The notes under the pieces were generated by a model, which saw only the letters and a list, made by a program, of their open reading frames with translations, was not told where the DNA came from and searched no databases. Shown here one piece after another: positions 7,858-14,720 of a stretch of DNA of 19,839 bases (within the stretch, counting starts at the first letter, position 1; every line of letters begins with the position of its first letter). This stretch comes from Flavobacteriaceae bacterium (GTDB lineage Bacteria > Bacteroidota > Bacteroidia > Flavobacteriales > Flavobacteriaceae). The translations under genes were made by a program, and so were the position numbers. Location of the stretch: the NCBI GenBank assembly GCA_023700885.1, contig JAMPYA010000019.1, forward strand, positions 1-19,839, written 5' to 3'.

Positions 7858-8640
7858 ATGAGTGAAATAAATGTAAACATAAAAGATGCTGTACTAGAAA
7901 TTAATAATGTTTCAGTAGCTTACAATAAAGGTAATTATGCAGTTACCAATGTAAGTGCAGCCATCAAAAGAAATAAAGTTACCGCTATAATGGGACCTTC
8001 GGGTTGTGGTAAAAGTACATTACTACGCGCCATAAACAGAATGCACGATTTATACCCCAATATTATTACAGAAGGGCAAGTTTTGTTGAATGGAAAAGAC
8101 ACCAATAAAATGTCAACCATTATGTTACGAAGAAAGATTGGAATGGTTTTTCAGCGACCAAATCCGTTTCCAACCATGAGTATTGCTGATAATGTAATTG
8201 CGGGTTATAACCTTAATGGAATTTCTCTTAATAAGACCGAGAAAGAAGAAATCATTGAAAAATCACTACAAGATGTAGCACTTTGGAATGAGGTTAAAGA
8301 TTCTTTAAATCAGAAAGGAACCTTTTTATCTGGTGGACAACAACAGCGATTATGTATTGCAAGAGCACTAGCTTTTCAGCCTGAAGTAATTTTATTAGAT
8401 GAGCCTACCTCTGCCCTAGACCCTATATCAACTAAAAAAGTAGAAGAATTGTTGATGGAACTTAAAGAAAAATACACCATACTTTTAGTAACCCATAATA
8501 TGTCGCAGGCAGCAAGAATTTCTGATAATTCTATGTTTATGTATTTGGGCGAATTGGTTGAATACGGAAAAACTAAAGAAATGTTTATCAACCCTAAAGA
8601 CAAAAGAACTGATGAATACTTAACGGGAAAATTTAGTTAA
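7858..8640 (+). CDS. pstB: Phosphate ABC transporter ATP-binding protein PstB
   Basis: A 260-residue cytoplasmic ATPase that powers phosphate import. All motor motifs are intact: Walker A G-P-S-G-C-G-K-S-T (46-54), Q-loop in V-F-Q-R-P-N-P-F-P, signature L-S-G-G-Q-Q-Q-R (Ser158), Walker B I-L-L-D-E with catalytic Glu182, and the switch His in V-T-H-N-M. The F-Q-R-P-N-P-F-P-T-M-S segment and T-S-A-L-D-P-I-S-T-K-K are typical of PstB rather than other importers. Length matches the family (257 in E. coli). phoU follows after 22 bases. Confidence 0.97.
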   Translation: MSEINVNIKDAVLEINNVSVAYNKGNYAVTNVSAAIKRNKVTAIMGPSGCGKSTLLRAINRMHDLYPNIITEGQVLLNGKDTNKMSTIMLRRKIGMVFQRPNPFPTMSIADNVIAGYNLNGISLNKTEKEEIIEKSLQDVALWNEVKDSLNQKGTFLSGGQQQRLCIARALAFQPEVILLDEPTSALDPISTKKVEELLMELKEKYTILLVTHNMSQAARISDNSMFMYLGELVEYGKTKEMFINPKDKRTDEYLTGKFS

Positions 8641-8662
8641 ATTTGATAAAATTAATTAGACC

Positions 8663-9361
8663 ATGAATCCAAAGAAAGAAGCTACCTTAAACAAAATTGA
8701 TAAAGATTTTTTAAAGATATCAAAACTAACCATTGAACAATTCAAAATTCTAAGCAAGATTTTAAACCAACCTCAGCCCGAAATAGCGGAAGAAATTTTA
8801 AAAAAATTAGAAAAAAACGAAAAGAATATCAATAAGTTAGATACAAAACTTGACGATCATATCATAAAATCTATTGTGTTATATAAACCAATGGCCTCTG
8901 AATTGAGACACTTATTTGCTATGTATAAAATTGTTCAAAACTTGGAAAGGATAGCAGACAGGGTCATCAAGATTGTCCGTCTAAAACAAAAAATTAGTGA
9001 TATAGAGTTATATAATAAAGTGCTTCCGAAGTTAAAAAAACTAGTTAATACAACCTCTGAAATGCTTATTAATTCTATTAATTCATTTAATAAGAATGAT
9101 AAAAATGATGTAATTTCAGTAATAAAAACTGAACTTATTTTTGATGAACTTAATCGTGATTTGATTAAAACTGCTAAAAAAGAAATAGAACTTCAAGTTG
9201 ATACCGAGAAACTATTATTGAGTTTGGCCGACATAAGAGCTGTTATTTCTTCTATAGACCGTATTGGAGATCATTCTAAAAACATTGCAGAAGCTGCTTT
9301 ATATGCCATGATTGGTAAAAATTATATGCATAAACAAATAGACGAAAAAGAGCTAGAATAG
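8663..9361 (+). CDS. phoU: Phosphate signalling complex protein PhoU
   Basis: A 232-residue all-helical cytoplasmic protein made of two PhoU repeats. Each carries the metal-binding signature: E-R-I-A-D (Glu95, Asp99) in the first half and D-R-I-G-D (Asp199, Asp203) in the second. PhoU links the Pst transporter to the sensor kinase PhoR and keeps PhoB off when phosphate is plentiful. The sequence is Lys-rich and the first repeat starts after an N-terminal extension of roughly 20 residues. It ends the operon; no phoR or phoB follows, so the two-component partners must be elsewhere. Convergent with the acylase gene. Confidence 0.93.
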   Translation: MNPKKEATLNKIDKDFLKISKLTIEQFKILSKILNQPQPEIAEEILKKLEKNEKNINKLDTKLDDHIIKSIVLYKPMASELRHLFAMYKIVQNLERIADRVIKIVRLKQKISDIELYNKVLPKLKKLVNTTSEMLINSINSFNKNDKNDVISVIKTELIFDELNRDLIKTAKKEIELQVDTEKLLLSLADIRAVISSIDRIGDHSKNIAEAALYAMIGKNYMHKQIDEKELE

Positions 9362-9401
9362 TTTTATAAAAACAAATATTTCAATTCAGTTAATTGTTAG
9401 T

Positions 9402-9457
9402 ATTATAAATTTTTAATTTAGAAAAATGTAATTTATAATCTCAACATTCAAGTTGAG
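9402..9457. terminator. Candidate bidirectional terminator between phoU and the acylase gene
   Basis: ATTATAAATT (9402-9411) and AATTTATAAT (9430-9439) are perfect 10-bp inverted repeats. They are followed at once by CTCAAC-ATTCAA-GTTGAG (9440-9457), a perfect 6-bp stem that ends against the acylase stop codon. Position between two convergent genes fits termination from both sides, but the U-tracts are poor, so the call is tentative. Confidence 0.4.
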
Positions 9458-11641
9458 TTAATTCACTTTTTCTCCCGGATGATATGTTTGTTTAGCATTT
9501 CTTACAACATCTTCTTTGTAATAGGCAACATCTTTAAATTTAACTTCATCATATCTTAGTAATTGATCAGAAAAATGTGGAGAATCTGGATTTCCACTCT
9601 GACCTCCAACTAAAATAGATTTAGCTTTAACTTTCATACCAAATTCAACCACTGCAACAAAGCTATTTCCTGAGGTTCCATAAATACGTTTAGTATCATG
9701 ATAAGACCTTGCCCCAAATGAGGCTAAAGCACCCCATTGTCCGGAAGCCATACCAATTGGTTTACTTGGCAACTTATCATTAAATGGCTGATTAATTTCT
9801 CCGTTAATTCTCTGATATCTATTGATTTCACCCCAAGGGGTTTTCCAAGTACCAAAATCAGTATTGAGCTGAGCAATTGTTTTCTCAAAAATTGCTAATC
9901 GTTCTTCTATTGGTGATGAAATTCCAAAATATTGAATTTTCTCTAATACACTCATTCCATCAATTGCAGTATTTTCTTGAAGGTAATTAAGTGCATAAAA
10001 ATGAGCTAATGACATGGAAACTGATTCTTTTGATACGGCATAATCCCAATTTCTTAATATTGATATAGCCTCATTTAATGATTGATTTTGTTTTGTAGAT
10101 TGATCATAAGCATTTACCAAACCAGGTATCAAAACTTCAAAAGCCGGAAGGTATGGATCATATGCCAAATCAATAAGTTTATCAATAGTCAGATTAGTAG
10201 CTTTCCTTAAAAGTCTAATTGCATGAATACCTCTAAAATTTTCTTGATCTTGAGACATATATTTGGGATAATCATCAAGTTTTGGGCTATTTTCATCTGC
10301 AGAAGTAAACGGACTAGAATTACAATTTTGAATCCATCCATTAGATGGGTTAAAAACTGTAATCAATTCATTAACAGCATGTAATCCTTTCCAGTCTGTA
10401 TCTGGATTACTTCCATCGACCGGTTTTGTATAATCATATTTTATAGTACGTTTAGGCATAAAATTACCGTGATAATAAGCAATATTTCCATCAGTATCAG
10501 CATAAACAGTATTATTAGAAGAGTTGGTTCGCATATCCATCATCTTATTAAACTCATTAAAACTACTCAGTTTTGTTCGTGTATAAGATTGAGTCAAAGC
10601 TTTTGCTGGATCCCACATCATGGATGTTGCAACCCATTTATTTCCAATACTATGAGTAATTGGCCCATGATGTGTTTTGTAAATTGTATAACTTTTTTCT
10701 TTTAGTTCATCTCCTTGCACATATTTAAGAGATACTTTAAAAGACTTTACAGGTCTCTGCTCCTCTCCATAAACATATTTATACGCTCCATTTTCATCCT
10801 TAAAAACAGTCTCTACAAATTCATCCATCACATCCGCATAAGAAGAAGTATGCATCCATCCCATTTTTTCATTAAATCCTTGATAGATAAAAAATTGCCC
10901 CCACGTTACTGCTCCGTATGCATTTAAACCTTCTTCACTAACTACATGTGCTTCACCTCTAAAGAAAAAAGAAGTATGCGGATTAATTAACAACATAGCA
11001 TTACCTGATTCTGTTAATTTTCCGGATACAGCAATACCGTTAGAACCTCTAGGTTCATTATCATTGGGTTGAATTGGACTTTTATAAACAGCACTCAACA
11101 ACATGGTTGAATCTGATTCATAAAATTTTTTAATTTTTTGGGTTGATATGCGTTCAATATCTCCACCAATAGAACCTTCACTAAAATACATGGGCATCCA
11201 TGGTTCAAAATGTGTCAGTAACTTTGGTTTTACATTTGGATTTTTATAGAGATAAAAATTAATTCCATCAGCAAAAGCAACACAAAGTTTCTTTAACCAT
11301 TCTGGACTATTTTCATAATTTGCTTTAGCTTCATCTGTTGTCATAAACATTTGAGCTCTTAAATCGCTATAAATAGCTTTTTCACCTTCAATTTCAGCTA
11401 ATCTTCCAATTGCCCAAATATAATTTTGCTCTATACGATTAAAATCATCTTCACAATGCGCATAAAGTAGTCCGAAAACGGCATCCGCATCAGTTTTACC
11501 ATAAATATGTGGGACACCAAATTCATCTCTAATTATTTTAGTGTTTTTAGCGTGTGTTTTCCAACGGACTTGTTCTAAATTTTGAGAAAAACTTGGGTAA
11601 GTTGTTGTGAAAAGAAAAAGGATAAAAAACAACTTTTTCAT
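9458..11641 (-). CDS. Secreted penicillin-acylase-family Ntn hydrolase
   Basis: A 727-residue protein starting at ATG 11641 with a Sec signal peptide (about residues 1-20, ending S-F-S-Q). It matches the penicillin/acyl-homoserine-lactone acylase family: an alpha part, then R-G-S-N-G-I-A-V-S-G, where Ser200 would be the N-terminal nucleophile exposed by self-cleavage. The conserved region N-N-T-V-Y-A-D-T-D-G-N-I-A-Y-Y carries the oxyanion-hole Asn. The C-terminal block G-G-Q-S-G-N-P-D-S-P-H-F is also family-typical. It should hydrolyse an amide bond of an acylated molecule in the periplasm or outside. Substrate (beta-lactam, N-acyl-homoserine lactone, lipopeptide, other amide) cannot be read from sequence. 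It is a single gene: 96 bp from convergent phoU, and 232 bp from the HAD gene behind it, a gap that contains a dispersed repeat. Confidence 0.88.
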   Translation of the reverse strand: MKKLFFILFLFTTTYPSFSQNLEQVRWKTHAKNTKIIRDEFGVPHIYGKTDADAVFGLLYAHCEDDFNRIEQNYIWAIGRLAEIEGEKAIYSDLRAQMFMTTDEAKANYENSPEWLKKLCVAFADGINFYLYKNPNVKPKLLTHFEPWMPMYFSEGSIGGDIERISTQKIKKFYESDSTMLLSAVYKSPIQPNDNEPRGSNGIAVSGKLTESGNAMLLINPHTSFFFRGEAHVVSEEGLNAYGAVTWGQFFIYQGFNEKMGWMHTSSYADVMDEFVETVFKDENGAYKYVYGEEQRPVKSFKVSLKYVQGDELKEKSYTIYKTHHGPITHSIGNKWVATSMMWDPAKALTQSYTRTKLSSFNEFNKMMDMRTNSSNNTVYADTDGNIAYYHGNFMPKRTIKYDYTKPVDGSNPDTDWKGLHAVNELITVFNPSNGWIQNCNSSPFTSADENSPKLDDYPKYMSQDQENFRGIHAIRLLRKATNLTIDKLIDLAYDPYLPAFEVLIPGLVNAYDQSTKQNQSLNEAISILRNWDYAVSKESVSMSLAHFYALNYLQENTAIDGMSVLEKIQYFGISSPIEERLAIFEKTIAQLNTDFGTWKTPWGEINRYQRINGEINQPFNDKLPSKPIGMASGQWGALASFGARSYHDTKRIYGTSGNSFVAVVEFGMKVKAKSILVGGQSGNPDSPHFSDQLLRYDEVKFKDVAYYKEDVVRNAKQTYHPGEKVN

Positions 11642-11689
11642 ATGTGTTTTATTTTATTTGTTTAGTTTGACAAGCTCACTATAAATTTT

Positions 11690-11827
11690 AATTGTCATAT
11701 GGAATACGCCAGTTTGATTAAAATATTTTCATCAAAGTTTACTTCACTAAATTTTATTTGTTTCTGTGTTCAGTGATTGCTTTGCAATTGTGTTTTTGCA
11801 AACATGGCTATTTCATTGCTGACAATT
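11690..11827 (+). repeat. Dispersed inverted-repeat element, copy 2 (long form)
   Basis: This copy carries the same 24-base left arm (11694-11717) and right arm (ending 11816) as the one at 4685-4757, but its centre is longer by about 55 bases. Outer arms AATTGTCA (11690-11697) and TGACAATT (11820-11827) are perfect reverse complements, so the whole 138-bp unit is a long imperfect palindrome. No coding capacity is seen. It lies in the gap behind the acylase start and beyond the HAD stop, so it could also influence read-through from the HAD gene. Confidence 0.8.
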
Positions 11828-11873
11828 TTTGAATTTTATATTTAATGTTATGAGAAAATGCAAGTCTTTGGTA

Positions 11874-12479
11874 CTATTTTAAAATTTTCATTTTTTTTAA
11901 CTCCAATTCTAAGTTAATATTATCATTGATATGAATCGTTTTAAATCCTATTTCTTGTGCTGCGATTATATTCTTAATATTATCATCTATAAAAACTGAT
12001 TCTTCTGCTTTTAGCTGATATCTGTTTAGTAATAAATTAAAGATTTTCGGATCAGGTTTAATCAATTTTTCTGTTCCTGAAACAACAATTCCCTCAAATT
12101 CTTGAAGGAAAGAATACTTTTTTAATGCAATTGGAAATGTTTCAGCAGACCAATTGGTTAATCCATATAATTTATACTCAGATTTTAAAATTGCAATTAA
12201 TTTTACATTTTCTTCAATTATACCATTTAACATTTCTTCCCATCGGTCATAAAATAACTTAATTAAATTAGAATGATTTGGAAATTTTTGAATTAAAAAT
12301 TGGGTTCCTTCTGCTAACGATCGATCTTTATCTTGTTGTAAATTCCAATCTTCTGTACAAATATTGGCAAGAAAATATTCCATTTCTGTAGTATCATTAA
12401 ATACTTTTTGATACATATATCGCGGATTCCAGTCAATTAATACACCACCAAAATCAAATATTATATTTTTTATTTCCAT
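11874..12479 (-). CDS. HAD-superfamily hydrolase (YihX-like, subclass IA)
   Basis: A 201-residue cytoplasmic protein with the HAD motifs in order: motif I F-D-F-G-G-V-L-I-D with nucleophile Asp9; motif II in Y-G-L-T-N-W-S; motif III Lys in K-L-I-K-P-D-P-K-I-F; motif IV V-F-I-D-D-N. An alpha-helical cap lies between motifs I and II. It resembles YihX-type sugar-phosphate phosphatases and haloacid-dehalogenase-like proteins. The residue two after the nucleophile is Gly rather than the Asp usual in HAD phosphatases, as in other D-F-G-G-V members, so phosphatase activity is not assured. The ATG at 12479 begins directly with the motif I strand, supporting the start. No operon partner is close. Confidence 0.85.
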   Translation of the reverse strand: MEIKNIIFDFGGVLIDWNPRYMYQKVFNDTTEMEYFLANICTEDWNLQQDKDRSLAEGTQFLIQKFPNHSNLIKLFYDRWEEMLNGIIEENVKLIAILKSEYKLYGLTNWSAETFPIALKKYSFLQEFEGIVVSGTEKLIKPDPKIFNLLLNRYQLKAEESVFIDDNIKNIIAAQEIGFKTIHINDNINLELELKKMKILK

Positions 12480-12717
12480 GGATGAAAATTACAGAATTAA
12501 TTTTTACAAACAGAATATTTTAAAATTTTTCTTTTTTTCAAATAAATTAACTCCTATAAATTCTAAAAAATGAGCTTACTCAAAACTATTTTTTTACCTA
12601 GAACATTTAGTTAACAAACAGAAAATAAATCGTTTTACAATAAAACAAAAATTGATGTTAAAGGAAATTTTAATTTATTAAGACAATAATTACCGATACA
12701 TTCTAAATTTATAAGAA

Positions 12718-12930
12718 TAACCTGTTGGGTGCAATTAGTTTTGGATGTTAATTTTTCATCAGTTACGAGTGTTCCGATTTATCGGAATGTATCGAGAACA
12801 GAAAAATTATTAAAAACGGTTCTCGATACACGTCACTTCGAGTAGCAAAGCGTACCGAGAAGTTTTGTTCCGTTTTACTCCACAAAAAACACTCGAGCTA
12901 ACGTTTTTAATAATCGCACCCAACGGGTTA
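12718..12930. mobile_element. MITE-like non-coding element with 15-bp terminal inverted repeats
   Basis: TAACCTGTTGGGTGC (12718-12732) and GCACCCAACGGGTTA (12916-12930) are reverse complements at 14 of 15 positions and bound a 213-bp unit without an ORF. Inside are further perfect inverted repeats: GTATCGAGAAC (12789-12799) with GTTCTCGATAC (12819-12829), and ATTATTAAAAACG (12806-12818) with CGTTTTTAATAAT (12902-12914). The element is visibly richer in G/C than its flanks. The outermost TA on each side could be a TA target duplication, but it cannot be told from the repeat itself. I infer a miniature inverted-repeat element moved by a transposase elsewhere. The remaining gene-free DNA up to the HAD start (12480-12717) shows nothing I can name. 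Confidence 0.75.
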
Positions 12931-12935
12931 AACAA

Positions 12936-12964
12936 AAAAAGACCACGCATTGCGTGGCCTTTTT
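12936..12964 (-). terminator. Strong Rho-independent terminator of the outer-membrane protein gene
   Basis: CCACGC (12943-12948) and GCGTGG (12952-12957) form a perfect GC-rich stem with a 3-nt loop, flanked by an A-run on one side and a T-run on the other. On the minus strand it follows the stop of the barrel gene by 24 bases and ends in a T-tract. The symmetric A/T flanks mean it would also stop transcription from the other side. Confidence 0.92.
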
Positions 12965-12988
12965 AGATTACATAATTAATGTATTGTA

Positions 12989-13837
12989 TTATTTACCAAA
13001 AGTGTAAGTAATACCAATGTTTAGACCAAATGATGAATAAGGAGCAACTTCTGATAACGCTTTTGAAGGATCAGTATTGTTTACAGGTAATGTGTCAACA
13101 TACTCTATGGTTGTTGGAGCATAAAGAGTCCCAAAAACAGGATGAGCTAAAGGTGCGCTTCCTAATGTCCATGTGCCAGCAGGAACAGGTCCAGCAGCTG
13201 GATATGCAATAGTTAATGCTGTAAATTCAGCTTTATCTCTGGTTACGTTAATTCCTAAATATTCTAATTCAGCAAATAAATTAAGTTTATCAGTTAATTT
13301 GTATTTGTAACCCATAGCTCCGATGAATCCTAGAGGTAAACGACCTTTAAACTCTTGCTCACCAGTGGTAACAATTGGACCAACAGGAGTAGTTGTTGTT
13401 CTTGTTAATTCAGCAACAGTTTTCCCTCCAACTTTAACAGCAGCTCCAAATTTTCCATAGATGTTGTCATTAAAATTGTAAACTAATGCAGCAGTTAAAC
13501 CGTAAGCTCTAGCATATGCTGTTGCGTCAACAACTTCAGTTACAACTCCTGAAGTAGTTTTATAAGAATCTCTTATCTGGTCTGCGCCATGTAAGTAACC
13601 CAATCCTAACTCAACTCCAAAAGTCTTGTTCCAAAAATATCCGGCTCTTAATTGAGCATTTAGTCCTTCTCCAAAACTACCATATTCATTAGTAGCTTGT
13701 GTTTTACCTACATTTAATTCAGTACCCATTAATACACCGGCACTTCCCATTTGTGCGCCGCCAGAAACGGATACATAATATTGAGCAGATGCGCTCGTTG
13801 CAACTAGTGCAAAAACAAAGATTAATAATTTTTTCAT
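12989..13837 (-). CDS. Outer-membrane beta-barrel protein
   Basis: A 282-residue protein starting at ATG 13837 with a clear Sec signal peptide, M-K-K-L-L-I-F-V-F-A-L-V-A-T-S-A-S-A, cleaved before Gln19. The mature part alternates hydrophobic and polar residues in strands ending in aromatic residues (for example L-R-A-G-Y-F-W, A-A-L-V-Y-N-F, L-F-A-E-L-E-Y-L) and finishes with I-G-I-T-Y-T-F-G-K, as expected for a small porin-like barrel. Long Thr/Pro/Ala-rich stretches (about 150-165 and 215-255) are probably surface loops. The gene is less AT-rich than its neighbours, with frequent GCA, GTT and GGT codons, and has a strong terminator, which together suggest high expression. Its role (structural, channel or adhesion) is unknown. 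Confidence 0.82.
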   Translation of the reverse strand: MKKLLIFVFALVATSASAQYYVSVSGGAQMGSAGVLMGTELNVGKTQATNEYGSFGEGLNAQLRAGYFWNKTFGVELGLGYLHGADQIRDSYKTTSGVVTEVVDATAYARAYGLTAALVYNFNDNIYGKFGAAVKVGGKTVAELTRTTTTPVGPIVTTGEQEFKGRLPLGFIGAMGYKYKLTDKLNLFAELEYLGINVTRDKAEFTALTIAYPAAGPVPAGTWTLGSAPLAHPVFGTLYAPTTIEYVDTLPVNNTDPSKALSEVAPYSSFGLNIGITYTFGK

Positions 13838-13863
13838 AATTGTATAGTTAATTGTTTATTAAG

Positions 13864-13871
13864 CAAACATA
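13864..13871 (-). promoter_or_regulatory. -7 box of the outer-membrane protein gene
   Basis: On the minus strand TATGTTTG matches TAnnTTTG and lies 26 bases before the ATG, giving a short leader. A TTG further upstream is about 31 bases away, too far for a normal -33 box, so only the -7 box is proposed. Confidence 0.45.
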
Positions 13872-14010
13872 TAAAAAATATTGAATTTATAATTATTTTT
13901 GACAAAAACTTTAGTTTACTTCGTTTTAACAAAAAAATATTTATTATAAATGAATTAGAATGAAATTATAATTAAGAAAAATGTAATTTAGAGTTATTCA
14001 TTTAGCGATA

Positions 14011-14049
14011 TTGACAAACATCATTATAAAAAAAATTATAATATATTTG
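14011..14049 (+). promoter_or_regulatory. Possible promoter of the DinB-like gene
   Basis: TATATTTG (14042-14049) matches the -7 consensus and a TTG lies at 14011-14013. The 28-base gap is longer than usual. The ATG at 14061 is only 11 bases after the -7 box, implying a very short or absent leader. Confidence 0.4.
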
Positions 14050-14060
14050 TTAGTATAAAC

Positions 14061-14528
14061 ATGTCTATGGAAAATCAACTGAAAATCATCAAAAATCACC
14101 GGGAAATTATACTTTCATTAATTGCAAATTTAAATCAAAATCAGCTTTGTGAAATTCCTATAGGTTTTAAAAATAATATTATTTGGAACGTTGGCCATAT
14201 TATAGTAACCCAACAAATGTTAACGTATGGCTTGTCTAATTTGCCCTATAATATTGATAAAGATTTAATTGATAAATACAGAAAAGGTTCACTTGCTATA
14301 GAAAATGTTTCTTTAGATGAAATAAATCAGATTAAAGAACTGTTATTAAAAACTTTAGAGCGTTTAGAAAGTGATTTAAATCTACAAAAATTTGCTAATT
14401 TTCAATATTATAAAACCAGTATGGGGTTGGAATTAACATCTATTGATAATTGTATCCCATTTATGGCTTATCACGAAGGAATACATTTGGGAATTATACT
14501 CTCTATGATTAAAAGATTAAAAGATTAA
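14061..14528 (+). CDS. DinB-like (DinB/YfiT fold) protein
   Basis: A 155-residue, mostly helical cytoplasmic protein. It has the DinB-superfamily pattern: a helix with I-W-N-V-G-H-I near residue 46 and A-Y-H-E-G-I-H-L-G near the C-terminus. His46, His138 and His142 make up the family's usual metal-binding triad. Members include thiol-dependent transferases and many uncharacterised damage-inducible proteins, so the reaction is unknown. A second ATG two codons in is an alternative start. The last residues (K-R-L-K-D) and the stop codon lie within an 8-bp tandem repeat, so repeat slippage would change the C-terminus. The next gene runs the same way after 192 bases. Confidence 0.82.
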   Translation: MSMENQLKIIKNHREIILSLIANLNQNQLCEIPIGFKNNIIWNVGHIIVTQQMLTYGLSNLPYNIDKDLIDKYRKGSLAIENVSLDEINQIKELLLKTLERLESDLNLQKFANFQYYKTSMGLELTSIDNCIPFMAYHEGIHLGIILSMIKRLKD

Positions 14529-14558
14529 ATGATTAAATGATTAAAGGGTTAATTGTTA
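14503..14558 (+). repeat. 8-bp tandem repeat spanning the DinB-like stop codon
   Basis: Successive 8-base units read CTATGATT, AAAAGATT, AAAAGATT, AAATGATT, AAATGATT, AAAGGGTT, AATTGTTA. The middle four are nearly identical, the outer ones decayed. The array covers the final codons of the DinB-like gene and the first 30 bases after it. Confidence 0.85.
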
Positions 14559-14594
14559 AACTGTCGAATTGAGAAATTAGGACATAACTCAACA

Positions 14595-14618
14595 ACTTTA
14601 TACCTTTACACCTTTACA
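14595..14618 (+). repeat. Short 8-bp tandem repeat (CCTTTACA)
   Basis: CCTTTACA occurs twice in a row (14603-14618), preceded by a degenerate unit ACTTTATA. It sits in the spacer between the DinB-like gene and the cystathionine gamma-synthase gene. Confidence 0.65.
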
Positions 14619-14673
14619 AAAAACAACAAAAAACGGTCAACACTATTTAGGGATGTACAAACAAATAGCGAGT

Positions 14674-14701
14674 AGCCAAAAGCTAAAAGCCAAAAGCTAA
14701 A
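14674..14701 (+). repeat. 7-bp tandem repeat AGCCAAA/AGCTAAA
   Basis: Four units alternate exactly: AGCCAAA, AGCTAAA, AGCCAAA, AGCTAAA, so the true period is 14 bases repeated twice. It ends 19 bases before the ATG of the next gene, inside its likely leader or promoter. Confidence 0.85.
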
Positions 14702-14720
14702 ACATTACAAACACGCAAAA

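Noticed and set aside
5006..9361. Phosphonate or other anion transporter instead of phosphate.
   Set aside because: The PstS binding loop, PstA/PstC signature segments and the following phoU make phosphate the clear choice.
9420..9435. AGAAAAATGTAATTTA occurs here and again at 13976-13990 region.
   Set aside because: It is a 16-base A/T-rich match without shared flanks or symmetry; in such AT-rich DNA a chance match is plausible, so it is not called a repeat family.
10469..10927. Two plus-strand frames of 78 and 70 codons inside the acylase gene.
   Set aside because: Both are antisense to strongly conserved acylase sequence, with no recognisable protein features.
14529..14720. Possible SAM or other riboswitch ahead of the metB-like gene.
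   Set aside because: The spacer is made of simple tandem repeats and shows no conserved multi-stem aptamer core or terminator that I can recognise.
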